Shown: positions 8,614 to 19,100 of the stretch, one piece after another
Position numbering within the stretch: the first letter of the stretch is position 1
Layout of the letters: each line of letters opens with the position of its first letter
Source of the DNA: Arthrobacter sp. B1805
Lineage (GTDB): Bacteria; Actinomycetota; Actinomycetes; Actinomycetales; Micrococcaceae
DNA length: 64,000 nt
Assembly (NCBI RefSeq): GCF_002929745.1
Contig: NZ_PJIQ01000015.1
Coordinates: 1-64,000 of the forward strand
Direction of reading: 5' to 3'
Made by a program: the position numbers and the translations under genes
The notes under the pieces: model-generated
The model's input: the letters and a program-made list of their open reading frames with translations, nothing else
Told to the model about the DNA's origin: nothing
The model's database searches: none

Positions 8614-9054
8614 ATGACCGTCTCCCTTGCCTCGCTCGAGGTGGGCCAGCACATCGGCTCCGCCACCGTCGATATCACCCGGACCGACCTCGTGCGGTAC
8701 GCAGGCGCCTCCGGCGACCTCAACCCGATCCACTGGAACCAGGCCTTCGCCGAGGGGGTCGGCCTGCCCGGCGTGATCGCCCACGGCATGTTCACCATGG
8801 GCGCTGCCGTCCAGCTCGTGACCGACTGGATCGGCGACCCGGCCGCCGTCGTCGACTACCAGACGCGGTTTACCAAGCCCGTGGTCGTCACGGATACGAC
8901 GGCGCAGCCCGGCCAGCCGGGCGCGGTCGTCGAGGTCACCGGCGTCGTCGGCCAGATCGACACCGAACGCTCGACGGCGCGCATCGACCTCACGGTGACC
9001 TCCGCCGGGCAGAAGGTCCTCGTCAAGGCCCAGGCCGTGGTGAGGCTGGCGTGA
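8614..9054 (+). CDS. MaoC family (R)-hydratase, HadB-type catalytic subunit
   Basis: 146 residues. The hydratase-2 motif is clear: YAGASGDLNPIHW (Asp and His of the catalytic pair) followed by GVIAHGMFTMG. It is the active partner of the preceding gene and probably dehydrates or hydrates 3-hydroxyacyl thioesters. Its stop codon overlaps the GTG start of murB (GTGA at 9051-9054). The three genes therefore form one translationally coupled unit. Confidence 0.92.
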   Translation: MTVSLASLEVGQHIGSATVDITRTDLVRYAGASGDLNPIHWNQAFAEGVGLPGVIAHGMFTMGAAVQLVTDWIGDPAAVVDYQTRFTKPVVVTDTTAQPGQPGAVVEVTGVVGQIDTERSTARIDLTVTSAGQKVLVKAQAVVRLA

Positions 9055-10142
9055 GCGCGCCCGCCACGCAGGTGAATCTCGCCGACCTCACGACCACCCG
9101 CGTCGGGGGACCCGCGCGCTCGCTCGTTGAAGCCGCGACGGAACAGGAGATCGTCGAGGCCGTCCGCGCTGCCGATGCTGCGGGTGACCCGCTGCTCATC
9201 GTCAGCGGGGGCTCGAACCTGCTCGTCGGGGACGAGGGCTTCGACGGGACGGTCGTCCACATCGTGTCCAAGGGGTTCACGGTCGACGACGACGACGCCA
9301 CGTGCGGCGGCGTCATGGTCAAGGTGCAGGCCGGCCAGGACTGGGACGAGCTGGTGCGGTACACCGTGCTGCACGCGTTCTCCGGTCTGGAGGCCCTCTC
9401 GGGTATCCCCGGTTCCACAGGAGCCACGCCCGTGCAGAACGTCGGGGCCTACGGTTCGGACGTGTCGCAGACCATCGCGACGGTCCGCACGTACGACCGC
9501 GAGACCGACAGCATCAAGAGCTTCACCAACTTCGAGCTGAAATTCGGCTACCGGGATTCGCTGCTCAAGCGCAGCACGGTCAACGGCTCGCCCCGCTACG
9601 TGGTGCTGAGCGTCGAGTTCCAGCTCGGGCTGGGGCGCATGAGCAAGCCGGTCAAGTATGCCGAACTGGCACGCGCGCTCGGCATCGAGGTGGGTGCCCG
9701 CGCCTACGCGAATGACGTGCGGCGGGAAGTGTTGAAGCTACGCGCGGGGAAGGGCATGGTGCTCGACGCGCCTGACCCGGACACCTGGAGCACGGGGTCC
9801 TTCTTCACCAACCCGATCGTGCCCCAGGAGGTGGCCGACCGGCTCCCGGAGGACGCTCCGCGGTATGCGACGGGAGCGGCCGGAGACGTGAAGCTCAGCG
9901 CCGCCTGGCTGATCGAGCACGCAGGGTTCTCGAAGGGGTTCGGGCTCGGCGACGACGAAGGCCATGCTGTGGCGGAAGGGCGCGCGTCCCTCTCGACGAA
10001 GCACACGCTTGCCCTCACCAACAGGGGAGGCGCCTCGGCGTCGGACCTCCTGGCGGTTGCCCGGCTCGTGCGGGACGGCGTCGAACAATCCTTCGGGATC
10101 CGGCTCGAACCGGAACCGCTGCTGGTCAACTGCTCGCTCTGA
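9051..10142 (+). CDS. murB: UDP-N-acetylmuramate dehydrogenase
   Basis: 363 residues. Reduces UDP-GlcNAc-enolpyruvate to UDP-MurNAc with NADPH and FAD in the cytoplasm, the second step of peptidoglycan precursor synthesis. Landmarks are TTRVGGPA (15-22), SGGSNLLVGDEGF (52-64) for FAD pyrophosphate, GIPGSTGATPVQNVGAYG near 125, FGYRDSLLK with the type-I tyrosine, TGSFFTNP near 250 with the proton-donating serine, and a C-terminal glutamate in LEPEPLLV. The GTG start at 9051 overlaps the stop of the MaoC gene. It converges on the OpgB-like gene with only 13 bases between stops. Confidence 0.97.
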   Translation: MSAPATQVNLADLTTTRVGGPARSLVEAATEQEIVEAVRAADAAGDPLLIVSGGSNLLVGDEGFDGTVVHIVSKGFTVDDDDATCGGVMVKVQAGQDWDELVRYTVLHAFSGLEALSGIPGSTGATPVQNVGAYGSDVSQTIATVRTYDRETDSIKSFTNFELKFGYRDSLLKRSTVNGSPRYVVLSVEFQLGLGRMSKPVKYAELARALGIEVGARAYANDVRREVLKLRAGKGMVLDAPDPDTWSTGSFFTNPIVPQEVADRLPEDAPRYATGAAGDVKLSAAWLIEHAGFSKGFGLGDDEGHAVAEGRASLSTKHTLALTNRGGASASDLLAVARLVRDGVEQSFGIRLEPEPLLVNCSL

Positions 10143-10155
10143 CGCGGCGGCAGCG

Positions 10156-11706
10156 TTACTGGGGGGCGTCCTGGCCTGCCCAGGCTATCGCGTAGAACTG
10201 CTCCGAACGCGAGTTGAGCAACTCGGCGTAGAGGTCCGGCATCATCGCCTGCGCTGAATTACTGGAGACACTAGGAGCGAAGGCAGATACGCCAAGCCCA
10301 GCCTCACTGTCCTGCAGGGTCAGGCCGGCGGCCTCCAGAATGGTGGGGTACAGGTTCATCTGGTCCACGTTGGGGCGCAGCGTGCTTCCCGGGTTCTCGC
10401 CCGGGATCCAGATCCGATTGAAGATGCTTCGGTTGTCGCTGGCGGAGAGCTGCTCGTGGAATGCGCTCCCGGCGCTCATCTGCTTGAGGTGGTCGCCCAT
10501 GATGACCACGGCAGTGTCGTCGAGGTAACCCTTTTCCTCCATGTAGCTCACGAATCCGGCCACCTGGGCCATCGAGCAGGAAAATACCGAGGTGGCCGCG
10601 TCCTTCGTATCTACAGGGCAGTAGTCGAAGACGTGTACCGGCTCATGGGTGTCCAGCGTCAGCACAGAGAGATTGAACGGCTGACCGGTTCTCGCGGCCT
10701 CGGCATGCAGCTCGTCGATCTCGTCCTTGGCATGGGCCATGAGGCGTTCGTCGCTCAGGCCCCAGTCGCGGATGCTCTCCTCCGGTTCACCGGCGGCACG
10801 CCAGACATTGAGGTCCTTCACGTCGGAGTAGCCGTGGCTCCTCAGGAAGGTGTCCTTAGCAGCGAAGGAGGCGTCGGCGCCGCCCAGGAAGACGTTGGTA
10901 TAGCCGTGCTCGTCCAGGACGTCACCCAGGCACATGGCCCCTCCGAGGTACGAGTCGATCACACCGCCGAGCTCGTTGAGGGCCGCGTTACCCGAGACGG
11001 TGCCCATTCCCTTCAGCGGAACACCGCATTGGGTGGCAGTGATACCGGCCATCGTCCAGCCTCCACCCTCATACTCCTGGAGACCCTCCATGCTCTGCCA
11101 GCCGTCCGACGACGTCGTAACCTCCTTCAACGGAGCGAACGCGTCCTTCTCGAAGAGCTGGCCGTCGGCGAGGGTGGCCTCGCCGGACTCGAGATAGATC
11201 AGCACCAGATTGCGCTTGTGCTCGTCATTGGTGACGGTCGGCTTTACGTAGTAGTCGCCGAGATCGAGGTCGGAGTTCGCCGCTTTGATGTAGTCAATTA
11301 CTCCCACCGCACTGGCGAAGGCCGAGCTGCCGGCAACGACGACCGCGGCCACCGCGACACTGCAGACGATGCGCATCGCCCGTGCAGAACGACGCGTACG
11401 CATGCGGCGACCGAGGCGGCGCTTCCGGCGCCGCAAGTACTGCACCAAGGCGATCCCGCCGGTGACGAGCAGGGGGACGACACCGATCGCCACAACGCCG
11501 ATCCAGACAATTGCTCCGCCCCCACCGTCGACTTGCACGGAGATCAGATTCAGGAGCAGCTGGTTCACTGAGATCTTGCCCCAGTAGAAATGGATGCCGA
11601 GGGCCGCGATGAGCAGCACGAGCCCCGCCCAGATCAGGACGTAGACGAGGGTGCTGCCCACAACGAAGCCAACCCGTCGGGTCAGCGCACGGATCCGGTC
11701 AGACAT
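10156..11706 (-). CDS. OpgB/LtaS-like membrane phosphoglycerol transferase
   Basis: 516 residues: three hydrophobic helices (about 13-39, 62-88, 110-134) and a large extracytoplasmic alkaline-phosphatase-fold domain. Key spots are YLESGE (metal-binding Glu), GGGWTMAGITATQCGVPL, which closely follows the E. coli OpgB (MdoB) signature with its nucleophilic Thr, CLGDVLDEHGY, LDTHEPVH and VIMGDHLKQ. E. coli OpgB moves phosphoglycerol from phosphatidylglycerol to periplasmic glucans; a Gram-positive relative should decorate a cell-surface glycan or teichoic-like polymer with glycerol phosphate (inference). Its own promoter is visible upstream. Confidence 0.85.
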   Translation of the reverse strand: MSDRIRALTRRVGFVVGSTLVYVLIWAGLVLLIAALGIHFYWGKISVNQLLLNLISVQVDGGGGAIVWIGVVAIGVVPLLVTGGIALVQYLRRRKRRLGRRMRTRRSARAMRIVCSVAVAAVVVAGSSAFASAVGVIDYIKAANSDLDLGDYYVKPTVTNDEHKRNLVLIYLESGEATLADGQLFEKDAFAPLKEVTTSSDGWQSMEGLQEYEGGGWTMAGITATQCGVPLKGMGTVSGNAALNELGGVIDSYLGGAMCLGDVLDEHGYTNVFLGGADASFAAKDTFLRSHGYSDVKDLNVWRAAGEPEESIRDWGLSDERLMAHAKDEIDELHAEAARTGQPFNLSVLTLDTHEPVHVFDYCPVDTKDAATSVFSCSMAQVAGFVSYMEEKGYLDDTAVVIMGDHLKQMSAGSAFHEQLSASDNRSIFNRIWIPGENPGSTLRPNVDQMNLYPTILEAAGLTLQDSEAGLGVSAFAPSVSSNSAQAMMPDLYAELLNSRSEQFYAIAWAGQDAPQ

Positions 11707-11777
11707 GGCAACACCTCGCGTTCTCAGGTACCCGTCGGCCGGGCGCCCTTGACATACGGCCCTTCCGGGCCCATAGA

Positions 11778-11806
11778 AGACTAGCCCCGCTATGCTACCT
11801 GTTCAA
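11778..11806 (-). promoter_or_regulatory. Promoter of the OpgB-like gene
   Basis: On the minus strand, TTGAAC (11801-11806) and TAGTCT (11778-11783) are separated by exactly 17 bases, a good sigma-70-class promoter, about 70 bases before the ATG at 11706. Confidence 0.6.
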
Positions 11807-11911
11807 CCTTGGTTCACCTTCAAGCAATCTGTTGTACACCGGGTAGGGGTGGGCAAGGCACCCCCGGTGGGTGCAGCCCGCACTGCTCGGATTCGACTTC
11901 CGGTGCGCCGG

Positions 11912-12340
11912 CTACAGGACGGCGGACCGGCGCGCCTGCTCGGCTGCGGCGCGCGTGAGCACGACGTCGTCCCAGCTGTCCTCCCGTTGGACGAGGCGGC
12001 GGGAGCAGAGCCATTGGGCCAGCCGGGACGCGACGCTGATCTGTGCGAGCCGGTCGTGGAAGTCGGGCAGAAGCTGGGGTGCAGCAAGGAAGCCGGGAAG
12101 TGCATGCAGCATTTCGCGGGCGCCCATGATGCGTGCGTACGGAGCATCTGTACCGAATTGCCGCTCCAGGCCGATCAGCTGCCGGTCGTCCGCGTCCAGG
12201 AGCGCGGCTCCGCCGTCTTCGAGGTAGGCCCGGAGGTGCATCTGCACCCGCTCGTACCGCAGGAGGCTCTCCGGGTGCCGCGTGTGCCCGCTCGCCGCGA
12301 AGAAGCGATCGAGGATGGTGTCTGCGTTGAGGTGGTCCAT
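11912..12340 (-). CDS. Conserved-looking hypothetical protein
   Basis: 142 residues, soluble, mostly alpha-helical by composition, with HPESLLRYERVQMHLRAYL and IMGAREMLHALPGF segments and no cysteines in a metal pattern. I do not recognise a family. The ATG at 12340 is preceded by GGCAGGA; the longer frame to 12496 overlaps the promoter region of the divergent PAS-ANTAR gene and is less likely. Divergent arrangement with that regulator, 154 bases apart, is the only functional hint. Confidence 0.55.
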   Translation of the reverse strand: MDHLNADTILDRFFAASGHTRHPESLLRYERVQMHLRAYLEDGGAALLDADDRQLIGLERQFGTDAPYARIMGAREMLHALPGFLAAPQLLPDFHDRLAQISVASRLAQWLCSRRLVQREDSWDDVVLTRAAAEQARRSAVL

Positions 12341-12494
12341 GCGCACATCCTGCCGTCGGCCACCGACTTTTTCCCGGCGCGCGGAAGGGGAGCCGGGCAG
12401 ACGGATGACGGCAGGAATGACTAGCATCGATGCTGTACGACTGCACGCGCTGGCCCGGCTCCGTGCGGGATCGTCTCGGGCAGGGAGAACGCGC

Positions 12495-13289
12495 ATGGCC
12501 GAACAACATCCAGCTCAGCGTCGATCGGCCGGTGCGGCTGTTTCCCTCAGGTCCCTGGCCTTCGACGTCGCGACGTCCGGCTACTCGCTGATGGACCTGG
12601 ATTTCGTCATCCTCGATGTCAACAGGGCGTTCGCCGAGTCGACGGGCATGGATCGCGAGATGCTGGTCGGACGTCAGGCATTCGAGGTGTTCCACGAGAA
12701 CCCGCTGCAGTCCGACCACGCTCCTGCACGAACGATGCGCCAAAGCCTCGACCGCGTCATGGCGACCGGACAACCCGACGTCATGCACATCCAGCGCTTC
12801 GACATCCCTGATCCGTCCGAGCCGGGCGCATTCCACGAGCGTTACTGGAGCCCGGTGAACCTTCCCGTGATGAACGACGACGGCGACCTGGTCGCTCTCC
12901 TCCAGCAGGTGGAGGACGTCACCGATTACCGCGACGACCTGGTCAAGGTGCTCGGCTACCTGCAGGAGGTTCCGGCGGGCACCTCCGCGGAGACCTCCCG
13001 GCGCTTCGCCGAATACGCGGCCACCGCCATGGCGCACTCGAGCCTCTACCACTCCGCGCAGCGGGAGGTGGAGCAGTTGCAGGAAGCACTCACGTCCCGC
13101 GCCGTCATCGACCAGGCGAAGGGCATCCTGATGGGCCGGCACCGGTGTGGCAGCGATGAGGCCTTCGTACTGCTGCGGAAGATGTCGAACGAAGCGAACG
13201 TCAGGCTGCGGGACGTCGCAGCTGCGCTGGTCTACCAGACCGCAGTCCCTCCGCGAGCAGGGACGACGACCCGGGAGGACGCAGTCTAG
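12495..13289 (+). CDS. PAS-ANTAR transcription antitermination regulator
   Basis: 264 residues. A PAS sensor fold (about 20-130, with [19 protein letters not shown]) is followed by a helical linker and a C-terminal ANTAR domain (about 190-250, with [18 protein letters not shown] and [20 protein letters not shown]). ANTAR proteins bind paired hexanucleotide stem-loops in mRNA and prevent terminator formation. Here sensing and RNA binding are in one chain, so no kinase partner is needed. ATG at 12495 has GGGAG upstream; an in-frame ATG at 12417 is possible. Its stop overlaps the stop of convergent asd within CTAG at 13286-13289. Confidence 0.9.
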   Translation: MAEQHPAQRRSAGAAVSLRSLAFDVATSGYSLMDLDFVILDVNRAFAESTGMDREMLVGRQAFEVFHENPLQSDHAPARTMRQSLDRVMATGQPDVMHIQRFDIPDPSEPGAFHERYWSPVNLPVMNDDGDLVALLQQVEDVTDYRDDLVKVLGYLQEVPAGTSAETSRRFAEYAATAMAHSSLYHSAQREVEQLQEALTSRAVIDQAKGILMGRHRCGSDEAFVLLRKMSNEANVRLRDVAAALVYQTAVPPRAGTTTREDAV

Positions 13290-14425
13290 AGGTTGCCGGT
13301 CGCGATCATCAGCATGCGGCGGAGGGGCTCGGCCGCACCCCACAGGAGCTGGTCGCCCACCGTGAAGGCGCTGATGAAGTCCGGCCCCATCTCGAGTTTA
13401 CGGACGCGCCCGACGGGGATGTCGAGCGACCCCGTGGCCGCGACCGGGGTGAGCCCCGCCAGCGTGTCCGTCTTCGTGTTCGGGATGACACGCACCCATT
13501 CGTTGTCCGCGGCGATGATCGCCTCGATCTCGCTGACCGGCAGGTCCTGCGTCAGCTTGAGGGTCAGCGCCTGGGAATGCGACCGCATTGCTCCCACGCG
13601 GACGCACAGGCCGTCGAAGGGGATGCGCGTGTCGGTCCCGAGGATCTTGTTGGTCTCCGCACCGGCCTTCCATTCCTCCTTCGACTGGCCGTTGCCCAGG
13701 TCGCTGTCGATCCAGGGGATGACCGATCCGGCCAGAGGCACCCCGAACTGCGTTGCTTCCAGGCTCGGATGCCTCTGCTTCGCGAGGATGGCCCGGTCGA
13801 TGTCCAAGATCGCCGATGCGGGGTCGTCCAGGTTCATCGCGACCGTGCCGTGCAGCGCGCCGAACTGGTTGAGCAGTTCGCGCATGTGGCGGGCACCGCC
13901 GCCCGAGGCCGCCTGGTAGGTCATCGAGGTGCCCCATTCGACGAGGCCGTTGCGGAAGAGCCCGCCGAGGCCCATCAGCATGCAGGACACCGTGCAGTTT
14001 CCACCGATGAAGTCGCGGACGCCCCTTGCCAGACCCTCGTCGATGGCACCCCGGTTGACGGGATCCAGCACGATGATGCTGTCCTGTTCCATGCGCAGCG
14101 TGGAGGCCGCGTCGAGCCAGAGGCCGGACCAGCCGGCGTCGCGCAGTTTCGGATAGACCTCGGCGGTGTAGTCGCCACCCTGTGCCGTCACGATGATCGG
14201 CAGCTTCGCGAGGGTCTCGACGTCGTACGCGTCCTGCAACGTACCGGCGCCGTCAGCGAACGACGGCGCGGAACCCCCTGCGGCCGAGGTCGAGAAGAAC
14301 ACGGGGTTGATGCGGGCGAAGTCGCCCTCGTCCTGGAGCCGCTGCATGAGGACAGAGCCGACCATGCCGCGCCAGCCCACGAATCCGACGGACGGCAGGG
14401 CTGAGCTTTCGGGTGCTGAAGTCAT
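13286..14425 (-). CDS. asd: Aspartate-semialdehyde dehydrogenase
   Basis: 379 residues; reduces aspartyl phosphate to aspartate semialdehyde with NADPH, leading to lysine/diaminopimelate, threonine and methionine. [18 protein letters not shown] (13-30) is the nucleotide-binding start, GGNCTVSC (141-148) carries the catalytic Cys144, and [20 protein letters not shown] carries the catalytic His region. The [12 protein letters not shown] start and the length match the E. coli-type branch of the family rather than the shorter Gram-positive branch. It lies 198 bases from the dfrA stop and is probably transcribed on its own. Confidence 0.95.
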   Translation of the reverse strand: MTSAPESSALPSVGFVGWRGMVGSVLMQRLQDEGDFARINPVFFSTSAAGGSAPSFADGAGTLQDAYDVETLAKLPIIVTAQGGDYTAEVYPKLRDAGWSGLWLDAASTLRMEQDSIIVLDPVNRGAIDEGLARGVRDFIGGNCTVSCMLMGLGGLFRNGLVEWGTSMTYQAASGGGARHMRELLNQFGALHGTVAMNLDDPASAILDIDRAILAKQRHPSLEATQFGVPLAGSVIPWIDSDLGNGQSKEEWKAGAETNKILGTDTRIPFDGLCVRVGAMRSHSQALTLKLTQDLPVSEIEAIIAADNEWVRVIPNTKTDTLAGLTPVAATGSLDIPVGRVRKLEMGPDFISAFTVGDQLLWGAAEPLRRMLMIATGNL

Positions 14426-14623
14426 GCTGTCCAGTTTAGGCGCGCAGCCTCCGTGGTCGCGCTTTGTGACCGAGGTCCGTCGCTCGACCCCGGCAGCTGG
14501 TGCGGAGGTCGGAAGGACTGCTGGGAGGGCGTCGGCAGCCCGCGCTCCCTCCGTATCCGGTCCGCCCGCACCTCGATCACCATGTAGCGCGCGAAGAGGG
14601 GAAGCTGCCCATCGCCGGTCGTC

Positions 14624-15190
14624 CTAGTCCTGCCTGATCCAGAGGCTGATGCGGTACCGCGTGCCGCCCGACGACTCCAGCCACCCGGATTCGGGGGTCA
14701 GCGCGGCAAGCGTCCAGTCGGGCCCGAGGGCGGGCGCGACGGTGTCCCCCTCCACCGTCGACTCGACGACGGTGACGAGCGCGGCATTGGCGCGGGACAT
14801 GGCGTCTGCATAGACGCGGCCACCACCGATGACCCAGATCTCCTCGGCGCCGGGGCTGCCCTGCGCGGCCTCGAGGGCCGAGTCGAGCGAGTCCACGAGG
14901 ACCGCGCCCGGGAGGTCCACCGAGGTGGAACCCGAGATCACGATGTTCGTGCGATCAGGCAGGGGGCGGAACCTCTCCGGGAAGGACTCCCACGTCCGAC
15001 GGCCCATGATGACGGGATGTCCCGTCGTCGTGGCCCTGAAGTGTGCCATGTCCTCAGGGACGTGCCAGGGGATACCGCCGTCCCTGCCGATCACGCCGTC
15101 CTCCGTCTGGGCCCAGATCATGCCGATGACAGGAGCGGATCCGACGGCATCGGAGACGCTGAGGGTGCCGGCCGAGGGCGCTTCGCTCAT
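14624..15190 (-). CDS. folA: Dihydrofolate reductase
   Basis: 188 residues; makes tetrahydrofolate with [29 protein letters not shown] has been seen here in pieces: [17 protein letters not shown] contains the Met20-type loop and the active-site Asp/Glu, [12 protein letters not shown] is the cofactor motif and [13 protein letters not shown] the second. It starts at 15190 in an ATGA that overlaps the thyA stop, so it is translated together with thyA, which regenerates dihydrofolate; the pairing is functional. The longer frame reaching 15565 lies inside thyA and is rejected. Confidence 0.96.
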   Translation of the reverse strand: MSEAPSAGTLSVSDAVGSAPVIGMIWAQTEDGVIGRDGGIPWHVPEDMAHFRATTTGHPVIMGRRTWESFPERFRPLPDRTNIVISGSTSVDLPGAVLVDSLDSALEAAQGSPGAEEIWVIGGGRVYADAMSRANAALVTVVESTVEGDTVAPALGPDWTLAALTPESGWLESSGGTRYRISLWIRQD

Positions 15191-16014
15191 ACCGCCACCG
15201 GCGCCTTGATGGTCGGGTGGTGCTGGTAGTCGACCACGTCGAAGTCCTCCAGGGTGTAGTCGAAGATACTCTCGGGCTTCCGTTTCAGTTCGACGCGGGG
15301 ATAGGGGTACGGCGCACGCGACAATTGCTCCGTGACCTGCTCCACGTGGTTGTCGTACACGTGGACGTCGCCGCCGGTCCAGATGAACTCGCCGGGCTCG
15401 AGACCGGTCTGCTGGGCCACCATCAGGGTCAGCAGGGCGTAGGACGCGATGTTGAACGGTACCCCCAGGAACGTGTCGGCTGAACGCTGGTACAGCTGGC
15501 AGGACAAGGTGCCGGGGCTCCCGTCGACCCCCGGGCTCACGTAGAACTGGAAGAACACATGGCACGGGGGGAGCGCCATATTGGAGATCTCCGACACGTT
15601 CCAGGCCGACACGAGGTGCCGGCGCGAGTCGGGATTGGTCTTCAGGGCTTCGACCACCTGCGCGATCTGGTCGATGTGCCCGCCGTCAGGTGTCGGCCAC
15701 GAACGCCACTGCACGCCGTACACCGGGCCGAGCTCGCCGTCGTCGTCGGCCCACTCGTTCCAGATCGACACGCCCCGCTCCTGGAGCCAGCGGACGTTCG
15801 AGTCGCCGCGGAGGAACCAGAGCAGTTCGAGTGCGACGGACTTGAAGTGCACGCGCTTGGTGGTGATGAGCGGGAAGGACTCGCGGAGATCGAAACGCAA
15901 CTGCCGGCCGAAGACGCTTCGCGTTCCGGTGCCCGTCCTGTCACTCTTCGCCGCGCCGTTCGCCATCACATCGCGCAGCAGATCCTCATAGGGGGTGGGA
16001 ATGGGGGTGCTCAC
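15187..16014 (-). CDS. thyA: Thymidylate synthase
   Basis: 275 residues; methylates dUMP to dTMP with methylene-tetrahydrofolate. [15 protein letters not shown] holds the catalytic Cys151; RRHLVSAWN and [10 protein letters not shown] are folate/dUMP-binding landmarks, and [11 protein letters not shown] is the dUMP loop. The start is GTG at 16014, without a Shine-Dalgarno; TAGACT ends six bases before it, so the mRNA may be leaderless. thyA and folA form one coupled unit. Confidence 0.97.
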   Translation of the reverse strand: MSTPIPTPYEDLLRDVMANGAAKSDRTGTGTRSVFGRQLRFDLRESFPLITTKRVHFKSVALELLWFLRGDSNVRWLQERGVSIWNEWADDDGELGPVYGVQWRSWPTPDGGHIDQIAQVVEALKTNPDSRRHLVSAWNVSEISNMALPPCHVFFQFYVSPGVDGSPGTLSCQLYQRSADTFLGVPFNIASYALLTLMVAQQTGLEPGEFIWTGGDVHVYDNHVEQVTEQLSRAPYPYPRVELKRKPESIFDYTLEDFDVVDYQHHPTIKAPVAV

Positions 16015-16020
16015 CCAGCC

Positions 16021-16067
16021 AGTCTAGGACGATCTCGCCGCGGGTTGCAGCGCCGGCCCGGTAGACT
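16021..16067. promoter_or_regulatory. Divergent -10 elements for thyA and the Pls-like gene
   Basis: The same hexamer, TAGACT, occurs on both strands: 16021-16026 (minus, six bases before the thyA GTG) and 16062-16067 (plus, 67 bases before the synthetase GTG). Neither has a good -35. The short divergent spacing suggests that the two promoters could interfere. Confidence 0.45.
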
Positions 16068-16134
16068 GCGCCGAGGCCGGGTGGACGGCGACGCCGGTCA
16101 CCTGCCGTTCACTTTCCACCGGAAGACTCCAGCC

Positions 16135-19100
16135 GTGACCATTCCCTCGCCCGAGACCACCGCCGCGCCCTACCCCGCACAGTTCGTGGCATCCGGGCTC
16201 GCACCGGACCCCCGTACGCTCCTCGACATCCTGCGAGCGACCGCCGCGGCCCACCCCGACGCGTCGGCGCTCGACGACGGAACGGCCGCGCTCAGCTACG
16301 CGGAACTCGTCGCCGCGGCCGAAGAGTTCGCGGAGGCGCTGCGCGGCGCCGGCGTAGGCCGCGGTGATGCGGTGGGAGTCCGCATCCCGTCGGGAACCAA
16401 CGAGCTCTACATCGCGATCCTCGGCGTATTGTCGGCCGGTGCCGCCTACGTCCCGGTGGACGCGGACGACCCCGACGAGCGGGCCCGGGTCGTGTTCGCG
16501 GAGTCCCGCGTGGTCGCGGTCGTAGGACAGGGCCTCTCGGTGGCCGCGGGAGCAGGCCGGAGCAGTGGGGCCACCGGCCATCCTACGCCCGACGACGACG
16601 CCTGGATCATCTTCACCTCCGGTTCCACGGGCACGCCGAAGGGAGTGGCCGTGACACACCGATCGGCAGCGGCTTTCGTCGACGCCGAGGCCCGGCTCTT
16701 CCTCCAGCGTGAGCCCATCGGGCCGGCCGATCGTGTCCTCGCCGGTCTGTCCGTCGCGTTCGACGCCTCCTGCGAGGAGATGTGGTTGGCGTGGCGGAAC
16801 GGGGCCTGCCTCGTGCCGGCCCCCCGTGCGCTCGTGCGTACCGGCATGGACCTGGGGCCGTGGCTGATAGCACGGGGGATCACCGTCGTTTCCACGGTGC
16901 CTACCCTGGCAGCGCTGTGGCCTTCGGATTCCCTCGAGAACGTGAGGTTGCTGATCTTCGGCGGTGAGGCCTGCCCTCCCGAACTCGCGCAGCGCCTCGC
17001 GGTCCATGACCGCGAGGTCTGGAACACGTACGGGCCCACCGAGGCCACCGTCGTCGCGTGCGCCGCGCGCCTCGGCGGTCCGGGGCCGGTCCGGATCGGC
17101 TTGCCACTGGACGGCTGGGACCTCGCGGTCGTCGACGAGGCCGGCATCCCGGTGGAGGAGGGCGCCACGGGAGAGCTGATCATCGGGGGAGTGGGCCTGG
17201 CCCGCTACCTCGACCCGGCCAAGGACGCCGAGAAGTACGCCCCGATGCCCACCCTCGGCTGGGACCGTGCCTACCGCTCCGGGGACCTCGTGCAGCTCGA
17301 GTCCGCCGGACTGGTCTTCGCAGGCCGGGCGGACGACCAGGTGAAGCTGGGCGGTCGCCGCATCGAACTCGGCGAGGTGGACGCCGCCCTCCAGTCGTTG
17401 CCGGGCATCGCCGGTGCTGCCTCGGCAGTGCAGACGACGCCCTCCGGCAATCAACTGCTCGTGGGCTACCTCGTCCCCGCCAGCGGTGAGCCCGACCTCG
17501 CTGAGCTCCGGGACCTCCTCGCGGACCGCCTTCCCGCAGCGCTCGTGCCGCTGCTGACCGTCACCGCGTCGCTTCCCACGAAGACCAGCGGCAAGGTGGA
17601 CCGCAACGCCCTGCCCTGGCCACTCGCCGACGTCGGCGGACCGGGCGACCCGCAGGACCTCGACCCGCGCGTGCAGTGGATCGCGGACCAGTGGGCTGCC
17701 GTCCTGGGCGCCGTCGCGACCGACGAGGACGCCGATTTCTTCCTGCACGGCGGAGGTTCCCTCGCCGCTGCCCGGCTCGTCTCGCTGATTCGGGTGCGCT
17801 ACCCGGTGATCACCGTCGCGGACATCTACGCGCACCCCCGGCTCGGGGCACTCGCAGCGTTCGCCGCGAGCACGGGCGACGGCGGCGAGCAACCGGCAGC
17901 GCCCGTCAGGACGGTCCGGGGCACCGCCCGCAGGTCGCAGGTCTTCCAGACCATCATGGGCATCCCGCTGCAGTTCCTCGCCGGCATGCGCTGGCTGACC
18001 TACGCGATGATCGCGAGCAACGTGCTCGCCGGCGTCGGCATCCTCACTGCCGCGCCCACACTGTCCTGGTGGTGGGTCGCGCTGTCCTGGGTCGTCTTCG
18101 TCAGCCCGTTCGGCCGCATGGCACTGTCCGTCCTCGCAGCACGCATGCTCCTCGGCCGGGTGGAGCCGGGCGTCTACCCGCGTTCCGGCAAGGTGCACCT
18201 GCGTCTCTGGCTGGCCGAGCAGATCTCGGACAGCGTCGGGGCCGTCAGCCTGGCGAGCGCTCCCTGGGTGCCCGTCTACGCGAGGGCGCTCGGCGCGAGG
18301 ATCGGGCCCGACGTCGCACTCCACTCCGTGCCGCCCGTGACAGGGCTCCTCACCCTCGGTGCCGGCGCATCGGTGGAACCTGAAGTGGACCTGTCCGGGT
18401 GGTGGATCGACGGGGACCGTGTCCATATCGGCGCCGTGACGATCGGGGCGGGAGCAGTCGTCGGTGCCCGGAGCACGCTGATGCCCGGGACGCGGATCGG
18501 AGCCGGTGCGGAAGTCGCCCCGGGGTCCGCGGTCCAGGGCGTCGTCAAGCCGGGTCATCTCGTCTCCGGATCACCTGCGACACGAGCCGGCAAGGCGAAG
18601 CGGGACTGGCCGGAAGCCCCACCCGCGCAGTCCCGGCTACGTGCCCGCCTGGCGTTCGTGGCGTTCGCTGCTGCGTCCGGCGCCCTGTCACTCATCCCGT
18701 ACGTTGCCGCCGTCGTCGCGTCCCTGCCGGTCCTGGCCGCGCTCCGGGGCGCGCCCTCCCTGTCGGCCGCCGGGCCGTCGCTGCTGGGAGTGGTCGTTCT
18801 TGCGGCCGTCCTCTGGCTCGTCACGAACGCGCTCCTCGTACTCGTCACGGTTCGCCTGCTCGGCCTCGGGCTGCGGGAGGGACACTACGCGGCACGCAGC
18901 CGGATCGGCTGGCAGATCTGGGCGACCGAACGCGTCCTCGACCTCGCGCGCGACATCCTCTTCCCCCTGTATGCGAGCCTCTTCACGCCCGTCTGGCTGC
19001 GACTGCTCGGCGCCCGCGTGGGCAGGAACGTGGAGGCCTCCACCGTCCTGCTGATACCGAAGATGACCACGATCAGCGAGGGTGCCTTCCTCGCGGACGA

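Noticed and set aside
8532-9050. 173-codon N-terminal extension of murB
   Set aside because: Overlaps both MaoC genes in another frame; the GTGA junction gives a normal-length MurB.
15559-16134. 192-codon N-terminal extension of the Pls-like synthetase
   Set aside because: Lies inside antisense thyA and its promoter region; GTG at 16135 has a ribosome site and the adenylation domain starts after it.
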